In this document: in pieces, positions 50,371 to 62,980 of the stretch
Numbering within the stretch: position 1 is the first letter of the stretch
How the letters are laid out: each line of letters begins with the position of its first letter
Assembly: GCF_020882245.1 (NCBI RefSeq)
Contig: NC_083599.1
Location: 55,516,748-55,580,747, forward strand
DNA from: Rhopalosiphum padi
Lineage: Eukaryota > Arthropoda > Insecta > Hemiptera > Aphididae
Length of the DNA: 64,000 nucleotides
Reading direction: 5' to 3'
Made by a program: the position numbers and the translations under genes
The notes under the pieces: model-generated
What the model was told of the DNA's origin: nothing
What the model saw: only the letters and a program-made list of their open reading frames with translations
Databases searched by the model: none

Positions 50371-51828
50371 GTACAAACTGACCATTTGAAGCTGTTTAGT
50401 CGCCATTTATATTTAAAGATAATACAATAATGGAATTTTTTTTTAATTTATTTTAGTTTTTAATTTTTTAGATATTAGAAATTGTTCATAATTGGTAAAA
50501 AAAAGGAATGTTTTTTGAACATAATTCCTTTACTCTCATTATATTTTTGTATTAGCTCATTTAGTAAATATATTATTGAGAGACTCAAGGTTAATTTTCA
50601 TGGATATGGAAAATTTGAATTAATTATATAAATGGAACTTTTAGTTATATTATTTTTTATTAATTTTGCAATTTATGAATACATTCTGATTGTCTGTTTA
50701 AAATTTTAAACTTTTAAATTTTGGTAATCACATTAATTTTATAATTGAAATAAAAACATTGTTAGAGAGTTAAGCTCATGATCATTAGAAAGTAATTACA
50801 AAAACACACAGAGAGTTATTTGACTTCCATAGATTTAATATATTAAAATATGTATTCTAGTTTTCTGTTTTAAATAATTCATATTTATGAAATTTGTTAT
50901 TTAACAATTGAATTAATCTGTTCTTTTATACTTTTACACTAACCTTATTTTAATTTTAAAAAAGTTGTCTACTTTAATCTTAATCATATTATGTTGGTTA
51001 TTTTGATTTCTGTAAATTTCATTGAAATTTTTCGTTGTATACCTCAGTTTTTTTTTATAAACCAACCTTCTTACCTTTTTATAATTTATTGTTTGATCAA
51101 CTTTCAATAAAACTAAAGCAGTTCAATTTTTAATTATAAAAAATAAAAACAGAAATTTCCTTAACAATCTAATAATGGTTGAAGTTTTGTAATAACCCAT
51201 TCTAATGATTTCATGTTCATGCTGTATATTGTGTATGAAATTAAAAATTGTTATCCAATCAAATAGACTAGGTATTTAATTTTTGTAAATGAATACCTAC
51301 CATTATCAGGATTTTAATTTTAATTTATATTATTATTATTTTTTTTTTTTCAAAAGTATACAATCAAATTATTAATATTGTTTAAGAAAATTGCCAAAGT
51401 TAGCCTTATTCTCTAACTAGCTATTATGATTATCTTCAGTTAATAATAAAATTAGAGTCTCAATGAATCACATTTATACTTGATATTTATTTTTATTGTA
51501 ATTTCATGGATGAGACTAATAATTTAATTAGGTATGCAGTTGTATATGTAATAACAATAATATTAAATTGTGTTATATAATTTTTTTAATAACAGTTTAT
51601 ATAACTGCTTAAGAAAGTTTGTTAATTTTTTTTTTATTTAACTGCATTTAGTTGATATTAATTTGGTTTATATTTCAGATATACTTTTAAATAATTTGGT
51701 TCTGTATGTATGAAAAATAATATTTTTTAAGTGTATAATGCAATTTAGTGTTTGATACTGTTTTATAAAAAAAAAAAACAAAAGAAAACAATATTGTATA
51801 ACAAACTAAAGCAAGTAATGTGAATAAA
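50371..51828 (+). terminator. Probable PDK 3' UTR and poly(A) signals
   Basis: Downstream of the stop there is about 1.4 kb of AT-rich sequence without a new gene. AATAAA signals at 51106-51111 (TTTCAATAAAAC) and 51823-51828 (GTGAATAAAAC) are candidates for cleavage. Which is used cannot be told from sequence. Confidence 0.35.
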
Positions 51829-51829
51829 A

Positions 51830-54800
51830 CAATTATTATAGTAAAAAATCCCACCGTTTGATTGTAAAAAACTTGGTGTTTCTATATCATATTATAAAAA
51901 TATCAAAAAGTTAAATGGCATTTTTCTATACAAATATATCAATGTTGCAGACGACCTCGCTACAATTTACCTAATACATACTGGTTGTTTTAAAGATTAC
52001 ATTTTACACATAGTTTATTGATCGTAAAAATAGGTTATACATAGTAGATATTAATAAAAATAATAACTTTTAATTGAAGCTGTTACTTTATGAAAAATAA
52101 AAACATTTAATTAAATTTTAAATAATGAAATATTTGATTAACAATAATATACAATTAAAAGGGAATTATATTATATATTATATTATTATTATTACTTACT
52201 GTAACAGTTTTTTTTCAAAGACAGAATTATTCATTGTTAAATAAATATTATACATAATATGTATAATGGAAAATATTTATTTAATCATAATTTTATTTAG
52301 CCAAACTAACTTGCAATTATACTTAGGAAACATTTATTTTACAATGCTATCTGCATTTCAATATTTGTGTAGCTAAGAGATTTATATAAGATACAATTAT
52401 TAATATTAAAAGAAATATTGAAAAACAATAAAATTTAATTTAATTTTGATTAAAATTTTTTTTTAGTCAATCACTTTTTATGTAGCCTATTAAGTTATGA
52501 TGGTCAATATTACTAAAAATTCTACTTAGGGCATTTTAAATATTTAATTTAGTTTTAACATATTAACATTTTATATAATAAAATAACACAATAAACTCTT
52601 AAAATTGTAATTAACATATAAACATATATTTTTAAACATTAACATTAATTTTAACTTATCTGTGCTCAATATGAAAGTAATTAGGGGAAGGGGTTTTGTA
52701 GGACTAAACACTACCTGATCACAGATTATGGTTATAACCTATTGGTATTGAAAATTTAATGCCTCTATTATAAATAAACAAGTTATAATAACCTCTCTTC
52801 TCTCCCCCTCCATAAAAAAATATTCTAAATACAAAATTCATTTGAATTTTTAGACTATTTTTTTTTTGCTTTTTGTTGTTTAGCTTACTTTGGAAAAATG
52901 TCAATGGATGTCAATGGATGTCTATCAAATCTAAATGAAAACTTACAATAATAATTTTTACAATCTATCATTAATAAAACAAAATTAAAATCATTATTTG
53001 AAAAATTAATTAACACATAAATCATTAAAATAATTTTTATAAGAATAGTAATATAAAACAGATGTTATAATAAATATTTTTATATAACAATTTTTAATTA
53101 TTCATTTTAATTTTAGAATTTTATTCTTTGATCAGCTAATGATTTTATGATATCTTCATATGATAATGAAACAAATAACGACTCAATTGTTAGAATTGCG
53201 TTATATCGAACAAGACAGTTCACGATAATAGCAATACCATTGAGATCGTGAAATTAAATTAAAATATGAATACATTCCTAAATATTATATCCAACACGGC
53301 TGACATCCAGTATCATGGTTTAGCGGCCTTCATAGACTATTTTTATCATAAACGGTTTTTTACAATGATATTTTGTAAATATAAAATAAAGTGAGGAATA
53401 TTCTATTTTGAATATATACATGAATAATGTAATTTATTAAACCTTGACAGAAGCTCAAGTCATCCTTTAGATGTATTTTTATTTATGTTTTCTTACTTAA
53501 ATTACTTAAAGTATATAATAGCAATGATAGTTAATTTGATAAGCTTAAATATGCATATCATTGTTGGTGGAATGTAGATTTAAATTATGTATTTAGCACA
53601 GCAAAGATGGCTCGAGACGAAGATCTTCCCTGTGCCATCTATCATTTAACACCAAGTACTTTTGACATTTTTGAAGTTAAATTGTCAATATTGTACTTAA
53701 ATGCATAAGCATAATGTCCATGGTTCAATTGTCTATCTCGACTTACTTTGTTTTACACAGGCCACAGAGACAGGTGACATAACTATTAACTGATTCTGTA
53801 TAATAAATTGATCACATAACTTAAGTTGCCTACTAACCTAACTATATTATAGTACTCTATAACATTACAATTATAGATCTTGACGAGCAGTGGCCAGGTA
53901 CTGTAAAATGAAGGATAAATTAGGTATTTCATTTGTGACGACTAAGTTCATAAATTTTGATGATTGGTATCAATTCATATTTTTTTATGATGTGGTTAGA
54001 GTTTTTATCAGATGATCTAGTTAATAATCTATATTTCTTATCAGAGTAAAAACTGCCACTTTACCAATAAAATAAAATAAAATTGAAAAATAGGTAAACT
54101 TTATACTACAAGGTAGCCAATTTATTATTAGCTTGTTGTTGTGTGCAGTGTGTGTACTGTGGTCGCTGACAAGACAAGGAGAGATAATAGCCACTCGGTA
54201 TTTTACTCATTGTTGGTAAACTCTAGATTTTATGTTATTTTTTAATCTTTTTTTTTTGTTTTTGATAGTTAATTAATTGTTTCTATAACACATAATATAG
54301 CATTTTTAATAGTCAATTGATTTTTTTCAGATACCTGTTGAAGTTGGATCTAAACATAATAACCAAATTTAGATTTAAAAAAAAGTGTATGCTTGTTGTT
54401 TAGTTTTCAAGATAATTACTGATGTTAGTATACATATTTTATACCTACTGTATTATGAATAATATTTTAAAAATTAATAAAATATATTAGTAAATTAGTG
54501 AAGTATAAAAAAAAAGTTTTAACAGATCAGTTTTTGAGATATTTTTAGTTAAAAAAAAAGAATCTAGTTTAAAATTAAAATCAAGTTTTTTTGGAAATTA
54601 TAATAAACAACAGATGAGATGTTTTAGTTCTGACTTATGAAATAAATCCTAATTTATATATATCTATTGAGATTTATGTGAACTTGTCTATACATTATGT
54701 ATGAGAGGGATAATTTTACAAAAACCTTGACAAGTTAAAGCAATTAAAAATAAAAATCTACACGTCATTGGTTTGATACAGTTCCATACTTCAAAAATAT

Positions 54801-54970
54801 TGTTATTTAGTTGTTCAAGCAAATAATTCACAATTTAATCTTCATAATATGTATATTATATTTTAAAAATTGAACAATTGTATTTAATTAATATATTTTA
54901 TGTACATAAATGACTGATAAAATACATATTTTTCAAAACTAATTCATTTGGAGACTTGAATTATTATAGA
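51830..54970. other. AT-rich intergenic, no confirmed gene
   Basis: No gene that I can support. A 20-base tandem (CAATGGATGT twice) lies near 52902-52921. Two coding-like scraps with mixed composition occur at 53113-53253 (minus; NCLVRYNAILTIESL then a short tail) and 53607-53708 (plus; MARDEDLPCAIYHLTPS then TFDIFEV). Neither has splice context or a known domain. Confidence 0.3.
53605..53640. repeat. Inverted AGATGGC/GCCATCT pair
   Basis: AGATGGC at 53605-53611 and GCCATCT at 53634-53640 face each other around a centre containing the palindrome GAAGATCTTC. A short palindromic feature of unknown role. Confidence 0.4.
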
Positions 54971-54975
54971 AACAA

Positions 54976-55290
54976 TTGCAAATGAATCTTCTTGAAACCG
55001 TCATGTTGCAATACTCAGGAACTCAGCAAACAGATATTCAACATAAATTGAATACAAATTCTTTAATCACTTGTATTTATCAAATAATTGCCTTAGAACA
55101 AAAAATGCTTCATATAATTACTGATGTAAAAATTGTGAGGATACTAACTGAGAGTAGGCTCATATATTTTACCATGACAAAATCTATGTGTGGTATCTAT
55201 CCAAGATACCACACAATTTTTGATATTTATTTTACAACTATTTATGACTTGATAAACATTTTTTATTATTTTTATTTCATATTAGTATAA
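54976..55290 (+). CDS. Open frame of 104 codons, unassigned
   Basis: Reads MQMNLLETVMLQYSGTQQTD then IQHKLNTNSLITC... and ends in an AT-driven Tyr/Phe/Ile-rich stretch. The first 65 residues have mixed composition and follow an acceptor-like TTATTATAG, so it may be a relic exon. The second part is not protein-like. No domain recognised; probably not a gene. Confidence 0.15.
   Translation: MQMNLLETVMLQYSGTQQTDIQHKLNTNSLITCIYQIIALEQKMLHIITDVKIVRILTESRLIYFTMTKSMCGIYPRYHTIFDIYFTTIYDLINIFYYFYFILV
55188..55214. repeat. Perfect 11-bp hairpin
   Basis: GTGTGGTATCT (55188-55198) and AGATACCACAC (55204-55214) are perfect inverted copies around a 5-base loop. It lies about 100 bp left of the Harbinger-like MITE. 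Role unknown. Confidence 0.6.
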
Positions 55291-55321
55291 TTTTTGTATT
55301 ATAAATTAATAATATACTATA

Positions 55322-55597
55322 GGTTTGTTTGTTTTGAAAAAAAAGTGTTCACTAATTAGTGTAGTGTCTGGGTAAAGTGTAAGAGGTGTGATCAGATATC
55401 TGTGTTCAAAACAAACCGATTTCTATCTACCGATGAGAAATGATAACGATCTACACCTACACCGGCTACACCTGCTGTTGGGTCGATGTGAAAAAAGTGT
55501 ACACTGATGTAAAACTCTTTTAAAACAAATAGCGTGTATGACTACACTATTTCAAACGAACACTTTGGTGTACACTTTTTGTCAAAACGAACAAACC
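55322..55597. mobile_element. PIF/Harbinger-like MITE
   Basis: The left end GGTTTGTTTGTTTTGA and right end (reverse complement GGTTTGTTCGTTTTGA) are inverted repeats that extend inward through AAAAAGTGT. Flanks read ATA on the left and TTA on the right, compatible with a TTA/TAA 3-bp duplication with one change. GG ends and TWA duplications suggest PIF/Harbinger. The 276-bp interior is GC-richer than its surroundings and has no transposase. Confidence 0.7.
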
Positions 55598-55599
55598 TT

Positions 55600-56590
55600 A
55601 TGTTATTGGAGTATTAAATAAATTTATATTGTCAACTAGAAATATAAGAAGGGGATATCAAGGGTTCTGTTTTTATATTTATTTCAACATAAAAATAACA
55701 TTTACTAAAGAGAACAATTTTGTGTTTATTAATGTTGTTTAAAGCACTTTTTTTTAGTTTTAATTTTTTTGATTGATTAACCGTTATGTGTCTTTTATGT
55801 ATGTAGGTCAGTTTACAAAAATTAAATTAAACAAATCAAGTATTAAGTATTATATATAATTTTTTACCTTATTAAAATAAAAAACGAGTCATAACTATTT
55901 GATACAATTTATCATATTAATATAATAACAAATATTGTATCATTAATTTGTGAGTTGATTTTCTTACATCAATTGTATATAATTATAAATAATTAATGTA
56001 AATTAAAAATACTTTTATGATACATACACCAATAAACTACATTAACTTATGCATATAAATACAGTAATTAATTGATGAAAGCAAATCTTCGTGGTTATCT
56101 TGTAATTGTAATAGATTATTTTATTCAATTACTAATTCCATGTCATATGTATAGTTAAATTTTGTTTAACTCAGTATCCAGTTTGTAATCAGTAATCACA
56201 ATTTTGATCAATATAGACTTAGACCATAGTATTAATATAGTATACACAATATTACTGTATCTGTACATATATAAAATACAGTTTAAGGTATATGAATATA
56301 TTTTTTGTGAGTTCACACCCATATAATTTAGAACTTAACTAGACCTTGGAAAATTCTATATTTTGTAGGTAATTGAAAAATAAATCTTACTTGATTTCAT
56401 TTTAATATTTTCTTATCAGACCAAACTTCTAGTTGTTGTTAAAATTTCTTGTTACTGTCCAATATGTAATCTTTAATATTTATTAGTATATATACATGCT
56501 ATCTATACTAATTTAATTAGTCAATGACTACACTTAAGTTCACAAGTGAGCTATAATTGAATGTTTGTATTTATTTTCTATCTAGAACAA
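55600..56590. other. AT-rich intergenic, no gene seen
   Basis: No coding frame, RNA gene or transposon end that I can support. Confidence 0.4.
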
Positions 56591-56594
56591 TTAG

Positions 56595-57675
56595 GAAATT
56601 TTAGATACTGAGCAAAACCCAGACTTTACAATGATAAGTTTGTGTGTAAACGATAAGTAGTTAATAAAATGCTTTAATTTTCAAAATTGGGGTAGTATCT
56701 GGTAGCAAATTGGATCAAGTTTGTACTTTGAAGGGGTCAAAAAAAATTCACAGTATTTTTTTATGATTAAAAAAACAAGAATTTTTAAGAAATTCCAATT
56801 TTGTTTTTTTGGTGTAACTCAAGAACAAATAACCATAAATACTTGAAATGTTCACCAAATGTTGGTATTATCATTTTCTATTTACCATAAAATTTTCAAA
56901 ATATTCTTTTAAGTTTATTAGTTAAGGTATACAAGATCCCAAATAGATTGTTCTAATATTTATAAAAAAAAAATATAAAAAATATATATGAGCACAATTA
57001 TTAATAAATATTTGAAGTGACAAAATTCATCAAAATTGCTAACCACTTTGTAGTAAGAAATTCATAAAAAGTTTATACTTAAACTATAAAATTTAATAAA
57101 TATATTAATAGAATAATTTTTTATGACATTTTAATTTCAAATTTAGAGAAATTACTTATTTAAAGAATAATAATGATATTAATTTTTTTGTTTTAATTTA
57201 AAAACATTATTCGCGAGAACTTATGACTTCTACATAAGTATAATATATTACTATGAATTTTACTATACGCAATGAAATTTATGATTTTATTTAAATATTA
57301 TTATAATTTATATTAAAAATCAATTTTTAATATTATGTTTGGTATTTATAGAAAGATGTTATTAAATTTTAAGTTATTTAAGTTGATATGTATGGTTTAA
57401 ATAAGTATTATTATAATAATTAATATAAATAAATAATATTATAAATTCAATATTTTATCAACCTACTACAACACTAAAAGTAAGATAAATTACTAATAGC
57501 TATATAAAAAAATATATTACAACATTTTTATTAGTGATACAGACTATTATTGTCTCTGCGTAGAATCGTTTTTCATATACAATGATATATTATTGAATTC
57601 AAATTTAACACGCCTATAATAATGACCTACTTGACATCTAATGTCAAACAGAGTAATATCTACTTGCCTACCTTT
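56595..57675 (+). repeat. Dispersed aphid-type repeat, copy 4 (plus)
   Basis: It starts with TTTTAGATACTGAGCAAAAC and has GTTTGTACTTTGAAGGGGTC near 56720, matching copy 3 (GTTTGTACTTTGGGGGGGTC at 36947). It ends with AGAATCGTTTTTCATATACA, ACACGCCTATAATAATGACC and a CTACTTGCCTACC-like terminus near 57670. No open frame. Confidence 0.65.
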
Positions 57676-57679
57676 ATTT

Positions 57680-60150
57680 TTAAATATTTTAAAGGATGTT
57701 AGATATATTATTTGTAATCTTCAATTTAAACATCCTTTGTACAATATATTTTAATAAAAAGAAATTAATAACTTTTATATTTTTTATAAGTAAATCATAA
57801 TTTTATAGTTATCTAAAATCAAGAATTAAATAACTAAAAAATATATTGACTACTTAATTAGTTATTTAAATACATGATTAGCCCTTATATTCATAGTTAG
57901 ACTATAGTCTATAAGACATAAAAATAATATTAATTTAATAAAATATAAGTGCAATTCCACTTTCCAGAAAATTAATCCTTCAATAGTATGAATTAATGAT
58001 TGTTCAACTAAATATTAATATTTTAAGCTTAAATATTATAATTTTTAAGAAATATGTCTATAGTTTATTTATTCTAATGTAAATAATTATAATTTATTAA
58101 CTATGTAAATGTTTTCCTTAAATTATTAAACATACATTGTGTGTACTAAATTAATTTTCCTGTTAATACTTAAGCAGTTAATAATCTTATTTTAATAATA
58201 TTATTCTCAATTATGTTATACAATTTCTTTTTTAATATTTTGTAAATGTAGGACTCAACATTTTGTTTACAAGATAACGCTTATAGTAGTTGTGCTACTA
58301 CACGTATATGTTAAAAGTTTAAAATTTTTTGTTTTTTAATTGGTTATAATAATATAAATAAATATTATTATTAAATATAACCTACAAATCTATATAATTA
58401 TATACTCATATATTATGTACTCAGTAAAATTTTATGATAACCAATAATTAAGCTAATTAGTGGTTTTTTTCTTTTAGATAACATAATTTTAGGAAAATGT
58501 TAAATGGGTTTATATATACTAAACAAATTATCATGATTTTTTTTTTGCGAGGGAGGGGGATACAAAATAATAATATGTAAAAGTAACACTTCAATAAACA
58601 TAGCTGATGTAAAATTGAAAAGCCAATAAATATTAAAAATATGGTAAATTAAAGATTTTAGTCATCAAATAGAAATTTAGAAAAACTATTAATAACATTC
58701 ATAATTTTAATTCTTGCCATAAATCAGGATGTAATCAAATTTTAAATATTAAAATTGGCTAATCTCAATAATCACTATTGAATCAAACTAATATAAATTA
58801 TTAATTACACATATTTTCATAAAAAAAAAAAAAGAAAACACCAAACTCTGTAAACACTGAACACAACACCAACAATTGTAGATACCCGACACAGCATTTA
58901 CTAAACTTCCATGTTAAATGCTATTAATACAAATTTTTGAAAAAAGTAATTGTACAATTAATTTAAATTAATAAAATCATTACTTTATCATATATGATTT
59001 ATATGTAATGAATTAAGATCATTTTTAAAAATAACAACAATTGAATCGCGAATTACACTTTATTATAAGACTAATATAACGCACATGATTAGTTACAAGT
59101 TAGTAAATAATAGAATTAATTATTTTGTCTTAAATAGTTACAACACTTCAAAAAATGATTACTGAACAATCCAAGTTAACTTGATTGCTTGATAGTTTAC
59201 ACTGTATTTTCAAAAATATAAGAGAAACAGTTTAATTAAAAGGTAAGAACGGTATACATATTAACACTTATCAATAGTAAAATAATGCATTATTTTAAAT
59301 GTAAAAATATTGAATCACTTTAGTACACATTAATAAACTTAGAATAGTGTTCTATGAACTATATATTGCAGCACAATCTGTATAAATAATATTACGCACT
59401 CCACATGTTTTATTAGTAATTAAACTGTGTGTGTGTAAATTTGAATTAATAAACAAATACATTAAACTGAAATTTTTAATTAATTTTTAAGCACATAATA
59501 AAAAACTTTTACACAGTTTAAATAAACCACAATAACTTCTTTTGTTATGGACTTCTGCGTTCAAATTTAAAACATCAAAATATTGTAGCATCAAAAATCA
59601 ATTGAAGTCAATAAAAAATATTTAATCTAAAATATATTCTAGTATTATTATAACTTATAATTATTAATATTATCTAATTATTAAATGACATTAATATAAA
59701 AAAAATATGTATACATCCAGTATATATTATTAAGTAGATGCTACATGCATTGTCATTGCTTAACAAACATATAATAGCAAATTGTTATAAATTAATAATC
59801 CATTTAACTTTGTTGTTTTTTATTAAAGTTGAATTGAAGTATCATACAATTTAAAATTAAGAATATTATTTAATGAATTGCCTAGGTTATTTTTTATATT
59901 TTAATTTTAAAGCAAATTATGAGCATTTTAACATTTTAAATTGTTTGCACAGATTCATAAATATAATATTCTTACTTTTAAATCTGTTAATTGGTCAATT
60001 CCTTTGAATATTAAACATAAGAGTTAAATTGATTATTCAAAATGTGCAATTTGTTATATTATGCGTTTGTAAGATGGAAATAATGCATATGTGTGTAGCG
60101 TCCTCATATAAATTAATGTACCTACTTGAAAATTGAATAAAAAAAAGAAT
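57680..60150. other. AT-rich region, includes spenito 3' UTR
   Basis: No coding frame. The part nearest 60157 should be the 3' UTR of spenito on the minus strand; several minus-strand AATAAA words exist (for example near 59819) but none can be chosen. A G-rich patch (GAGGGAGGGGG) lies near 58549. Confidence 0.35.
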
Positions 60151-60156
60151 ATATTA

Positions 60157-62439
60157 TTATGAAACCCCTCCACTAACTACCACCACAACTAAGTGATCAT
60201 CTTTTAATGTATCACTGCTTAAATTTTTTGCACTTTGTTTCAATAATTTGGCGGAATACTCACAAGGAGGAAATGCATATAAAACACCAGCTGGTTCAGG
60301 ATCTTTATTTATTAATGATATAACCCCAGCAGCCTCCTTTTGTTTTAAATAGGATACTAAATTACGCAATGGTCTAATTTGTACCAATGCATCATCGTTG
60401 GAAATGGAGTTAGTAGAACAAGGCATAGCCAAAAATATAGCATGCATATCAGCAGTAATTATACGTTTAGACACATCTTCCAACTTTGGTTCATCTAAAC
60501 GCAATCGTTGAGTTATACGCAATGTTGATTTACCATCTTCATCTCTCATCATTGATTCTATAACATTTATGTCACCAGAAATTAAATGACATTTAGCTGG
60601 GAACTGTGAGCTTTTTAATACAAGACTGCCTTGCCATATATCAGTACATTTACGAGCCAAATCCCCTAGTGTACGAACAGATGCCAAAGGACCTGCTAAT
60701 TGTATTACTCCTTCTTCAGATTCTAGATCACTGTCAATTGATTGATGAAGTGGTGATCGTTCAGGTGATCGAGGAGAACCAATATCAGAAACTGAATGCT
60801 GCTTGAATGATCGACCATTTTCATAATTCCCAAATTCTTTGCTTTCTTCACCATATTCTGTACGACTTTTACGGTAGCTTCTAGTACTGTAAGAAGGATA
60901 CTCACCATCTGGCCAACCATAAGGATATTCATCTTGTCTTGATAGTTCTCGTAAATCTCCTGCAGATGCTGCAACATCATCATGAGATGACTTAGACTTT
61001 GATGAATAAGTTAATGTAGGACTGACACAGACACCTCCATCAGCAAAATCTGTTCTCAGTTTATGATCAGAGCCTCCTAAAGCCACTCCTCTCATTTCTT
61101 TGACAGCTGCAGTTGCAGCATCAATGCTTTCAAACTGTATATAGGCACAAATGTCACCTTTGACATACTCAATTTTTTTAATAACACCAAATCTATCAAA
61201 TTCTTGTTCTAGCTGAGCAAGTGATGTCCATGGACCCAAACCACCAACCCATATTCGTTGTGTTGGTGTAGATTTTCCATAGCCAATTTTACATTGAAAT
61301 TTGCCTAAATATTGACCAGATAATTCAACTTTTGCTCTATGAGCCATGTCTAAATTTTGATAGCGAACAAATGCATATGCATTGCCTGTTCCTGGTAATG
61401 GCCTTTTAACGTCAATATCCTCGACAACTCCATATCTGCCAAATATACGACGAAGTTCTTCATCCGAAATAGAAACTTCTAAATTACCAGCAAATAATGT
61501 ACGTGTGGCTAATGGGTCATCTTCTGGTGGAATGTGGTGCAAATAGTTTGGAAATTTATCTTTTTTGTCATGTATCAAATGAGGATGAGGATGTGGTCTA
61601 AATGGTGGTATAAAATGTCTTGGTGGTCCATACAACGGATGAATTGGCCCTAAATGAGGATGAATAGGAGCCACATGGTGTAATAATGGTCCTCTAGGTA
61701 TCATAAGTTCATGAGGATGTAATGGTGGTAAACCTATTTCTCGAAAGTCTCGTGGTGGCAGCATAGGGGGAAGAGTACCATATGGTAACCTTTCATAAAA
61801 CCTATCAGCTGGGTGTATCCTATGAATTTCTGGGGGCATAGGAGACCTATGATAGTATCGTTCAAACTCTGGGGAAAAATTTCGAGATCGAGAGCGTCTA
61901 GCTCTTGATTCATAATGATCTCTAGAACTACGACTTTCATAAACAGGTGCAACTAAAGCTATTTTATCAAACAAACTTATCCTAGGCTTACTATGTTTGG
62001 CATCCCTAGCATCTTCTGAGCTTCTAAAACACACATATGCCACTCTCTCATCTAGTTCATGTGATACTTTAATAGAAAATTCACCAAATTTTCGGTATTC
62101 TCGATACAATATTTCTTTGACTTGTTCATCACTTGCTTTGGGATGTAGAGCACTCACTGACAACACTTTATAAGTAGGATGTGATCGGTCCAAATCTCTA
62201 GAGCGGCCAAATTCATCTCGTTCCGAGTATCTAGATACCCTAGGACTGGGTGGCGATCTAGCTCTACGGCGAACACGTTCGGGCGATCCACGCTCGTCAG
62301 AACTACCATCATACCTGTTAATACTGCTATGGCGTTTTTTACGTGACATGGGAGGAGAATCGCCATAACTTCTGCGTTTCATATTATCAATTTTCACGGT
62401 GATTTTTTTGGCTTTAAAATCTCTATGCAATCCAATCAT
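60157..62439 (-). CDS. nito: Spenito / RBM15-family RNA-binding protein
   Basis: A single 760-codon exon. Order: Arg/Ser-rich N-terminus (about 20-85), RRM1 (about 90-166, YKVLSVSALHP...VAYVCFRS), His/Pro-rich linker, RRM2 (about 312-387, RTLFAGNLEVSIS...AYAFVRY), RRM3 (about 395-466, RIWVGGLGPWTS...CAYIQF), acidic/Ser-rich linker, SPOC domain (about 595-755, DIWQGSLVLKSSQFP...GVLYAFPPCEYS...LVVVVVSGG). This is the Split-ends family arrangement of spenito/RBM15. In insects that protein is a subunit of the m6A methyltransferase complex and acts in Wingless signalling and sex-specific splicing. The first Met has a poor context (TGA before ATG). Met20 at 62382 has a better one and begins the basic KRRSYGDSPP stretch, so the true start is probably there. 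Length without the 19 residues is 741. Acceptor TATTTCCAG lies just upstream (62473). Confidence 0.97.
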   Translation of the reverse strand: MIGLHRDFKAKKITVKIDNMKRRSYGDSPPMSRKKRHSSINRYDGSSDERGSPERVRRRARSPPSPRVSRYSERDEFGRSRDLDRSHPTYKVLSVSALHPKASDEQVKEILYREYRKFGEFSIKVSHELDERVAYVCFRSSEDARDAKHSKPRISLFDKIALVAPVYESRSSRDHYESRARRSRSRNFSPEFERYYHRSPMPPEIHRIHPADRFYERLPYGTLPPMLPPRDFREIGLPPLHPHELMIPRGPLLHHVAPIHPHLGPIHPLYGPPRHFIPPFRPHPHPHLIHDKKDKFPNYLHHIPPEDDPLATRTLFAGNLEVSISDEELRRIFGRYGVVEDIDVKRPLPGTGNAYAFVRYQNLDMAHRAKVELSGQYLGKFQCKIGYGKSTPTQRIWVGGLGPWTSLAQLEQEFDRFGVIKKIEYVKGDICAYIQFESIDAATAAVKEMRGVALGGSDHKLRTDFADGGVCVSPTLTYSSKSKSSHDDVAASAGDLRELSRQDEYPYGWPDGEYPSYSTRSYRKSRTEYGEESKEFGNYENGRSFKQHSVSDIGSPRSPERSPLHQSIDSDLESEEGVIQLAGPLASVRTLGDLARKCTDIWQGSLVLKSSQFPAKCHLISGDINVIESMMRDEDGKSTLRITQRLRLDEPKLEDVSKRIITADMHAIFLAMPCSTNSISNDDALVQIRPLRNLVSYLKQKEAAGVISLINKDPEPAGVLYAFPPCEYSAKLLKQSAKNLSSDTLKDDHLVVVVVSGGVS

Positions 62440-62472
62440 TCACACTGTTGCACAATAAAACCATTAAATTAC
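62440..62472 (-). other. nito: Spenito 5' UTR part of coding exon
   Basis: On the minus strand the acceptor TTTATATTTCCAG ends at 62473. The exon then runs 33 bases to the first ATG (90 to the likely ATG at 62382). This implies at least one noncoding exon upstream. Confidence 0.6.
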
Positions 62473-62606
62473 CTGGAAATATAAATAATTTAATTAAAAT
62501 ATATATATTATTAAATGAATGATAACACTACGCGATTGTAAACGTTTATTTAATGTCATCAAAATTAAACACCAGCTAGGTGCATGTAATAGTATAGCGC
62601 ACTTAC

Positions 62607-62980
62607 GTGTAAAATGTCAAAAGAAACACAACAGAACGTCACGGTATTATGGACCATCAATGCAAAATGATTAAAGAACGATTGGTTTCTGAGTTGTAAC
62701 AGCGAAACCTTCACGATTTATGCACGAAAATAGTTAAAAGCTTAATGTAAACTAAATAGTATCTAGGTACTGCTTGTTTGCGTAATGATTGGTAAGAAAA
62801 AAAATGTTATTAAATGGCGGAAATGCGAAACGTATAGTGCTGTTGGACGCGGTGTACGCTAACGTTACGCTCACTGACTCACTTACGTCGAACGGATCGT
62901 GTATTCGTGTGTCGTGACCGCGGCTGATGCTCGTGACTGGTGTATAAAAATTACAAAATGAAGGTATAGTTGCGCCGTTG
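62607..62980 (-). promoter_or_regulatory. nito: Spenito promoter and noncoding first exon(s)
   Basis: This GC-richer region holds two consensus minus-strand donors: TTTACAC/GTAAGT (exon end 62607) and GTTCGAC/GTAAGT (exon end 62887). Either could splice to the acceptor at 62473, so alternative first exons are likely. Transcription start is not defined. Confidence 0.5.

Noticed and set aside
60606..61952. Several open frames overlapping spenito on both strands
   Set aside because: Shadows of the spenito coding frame.
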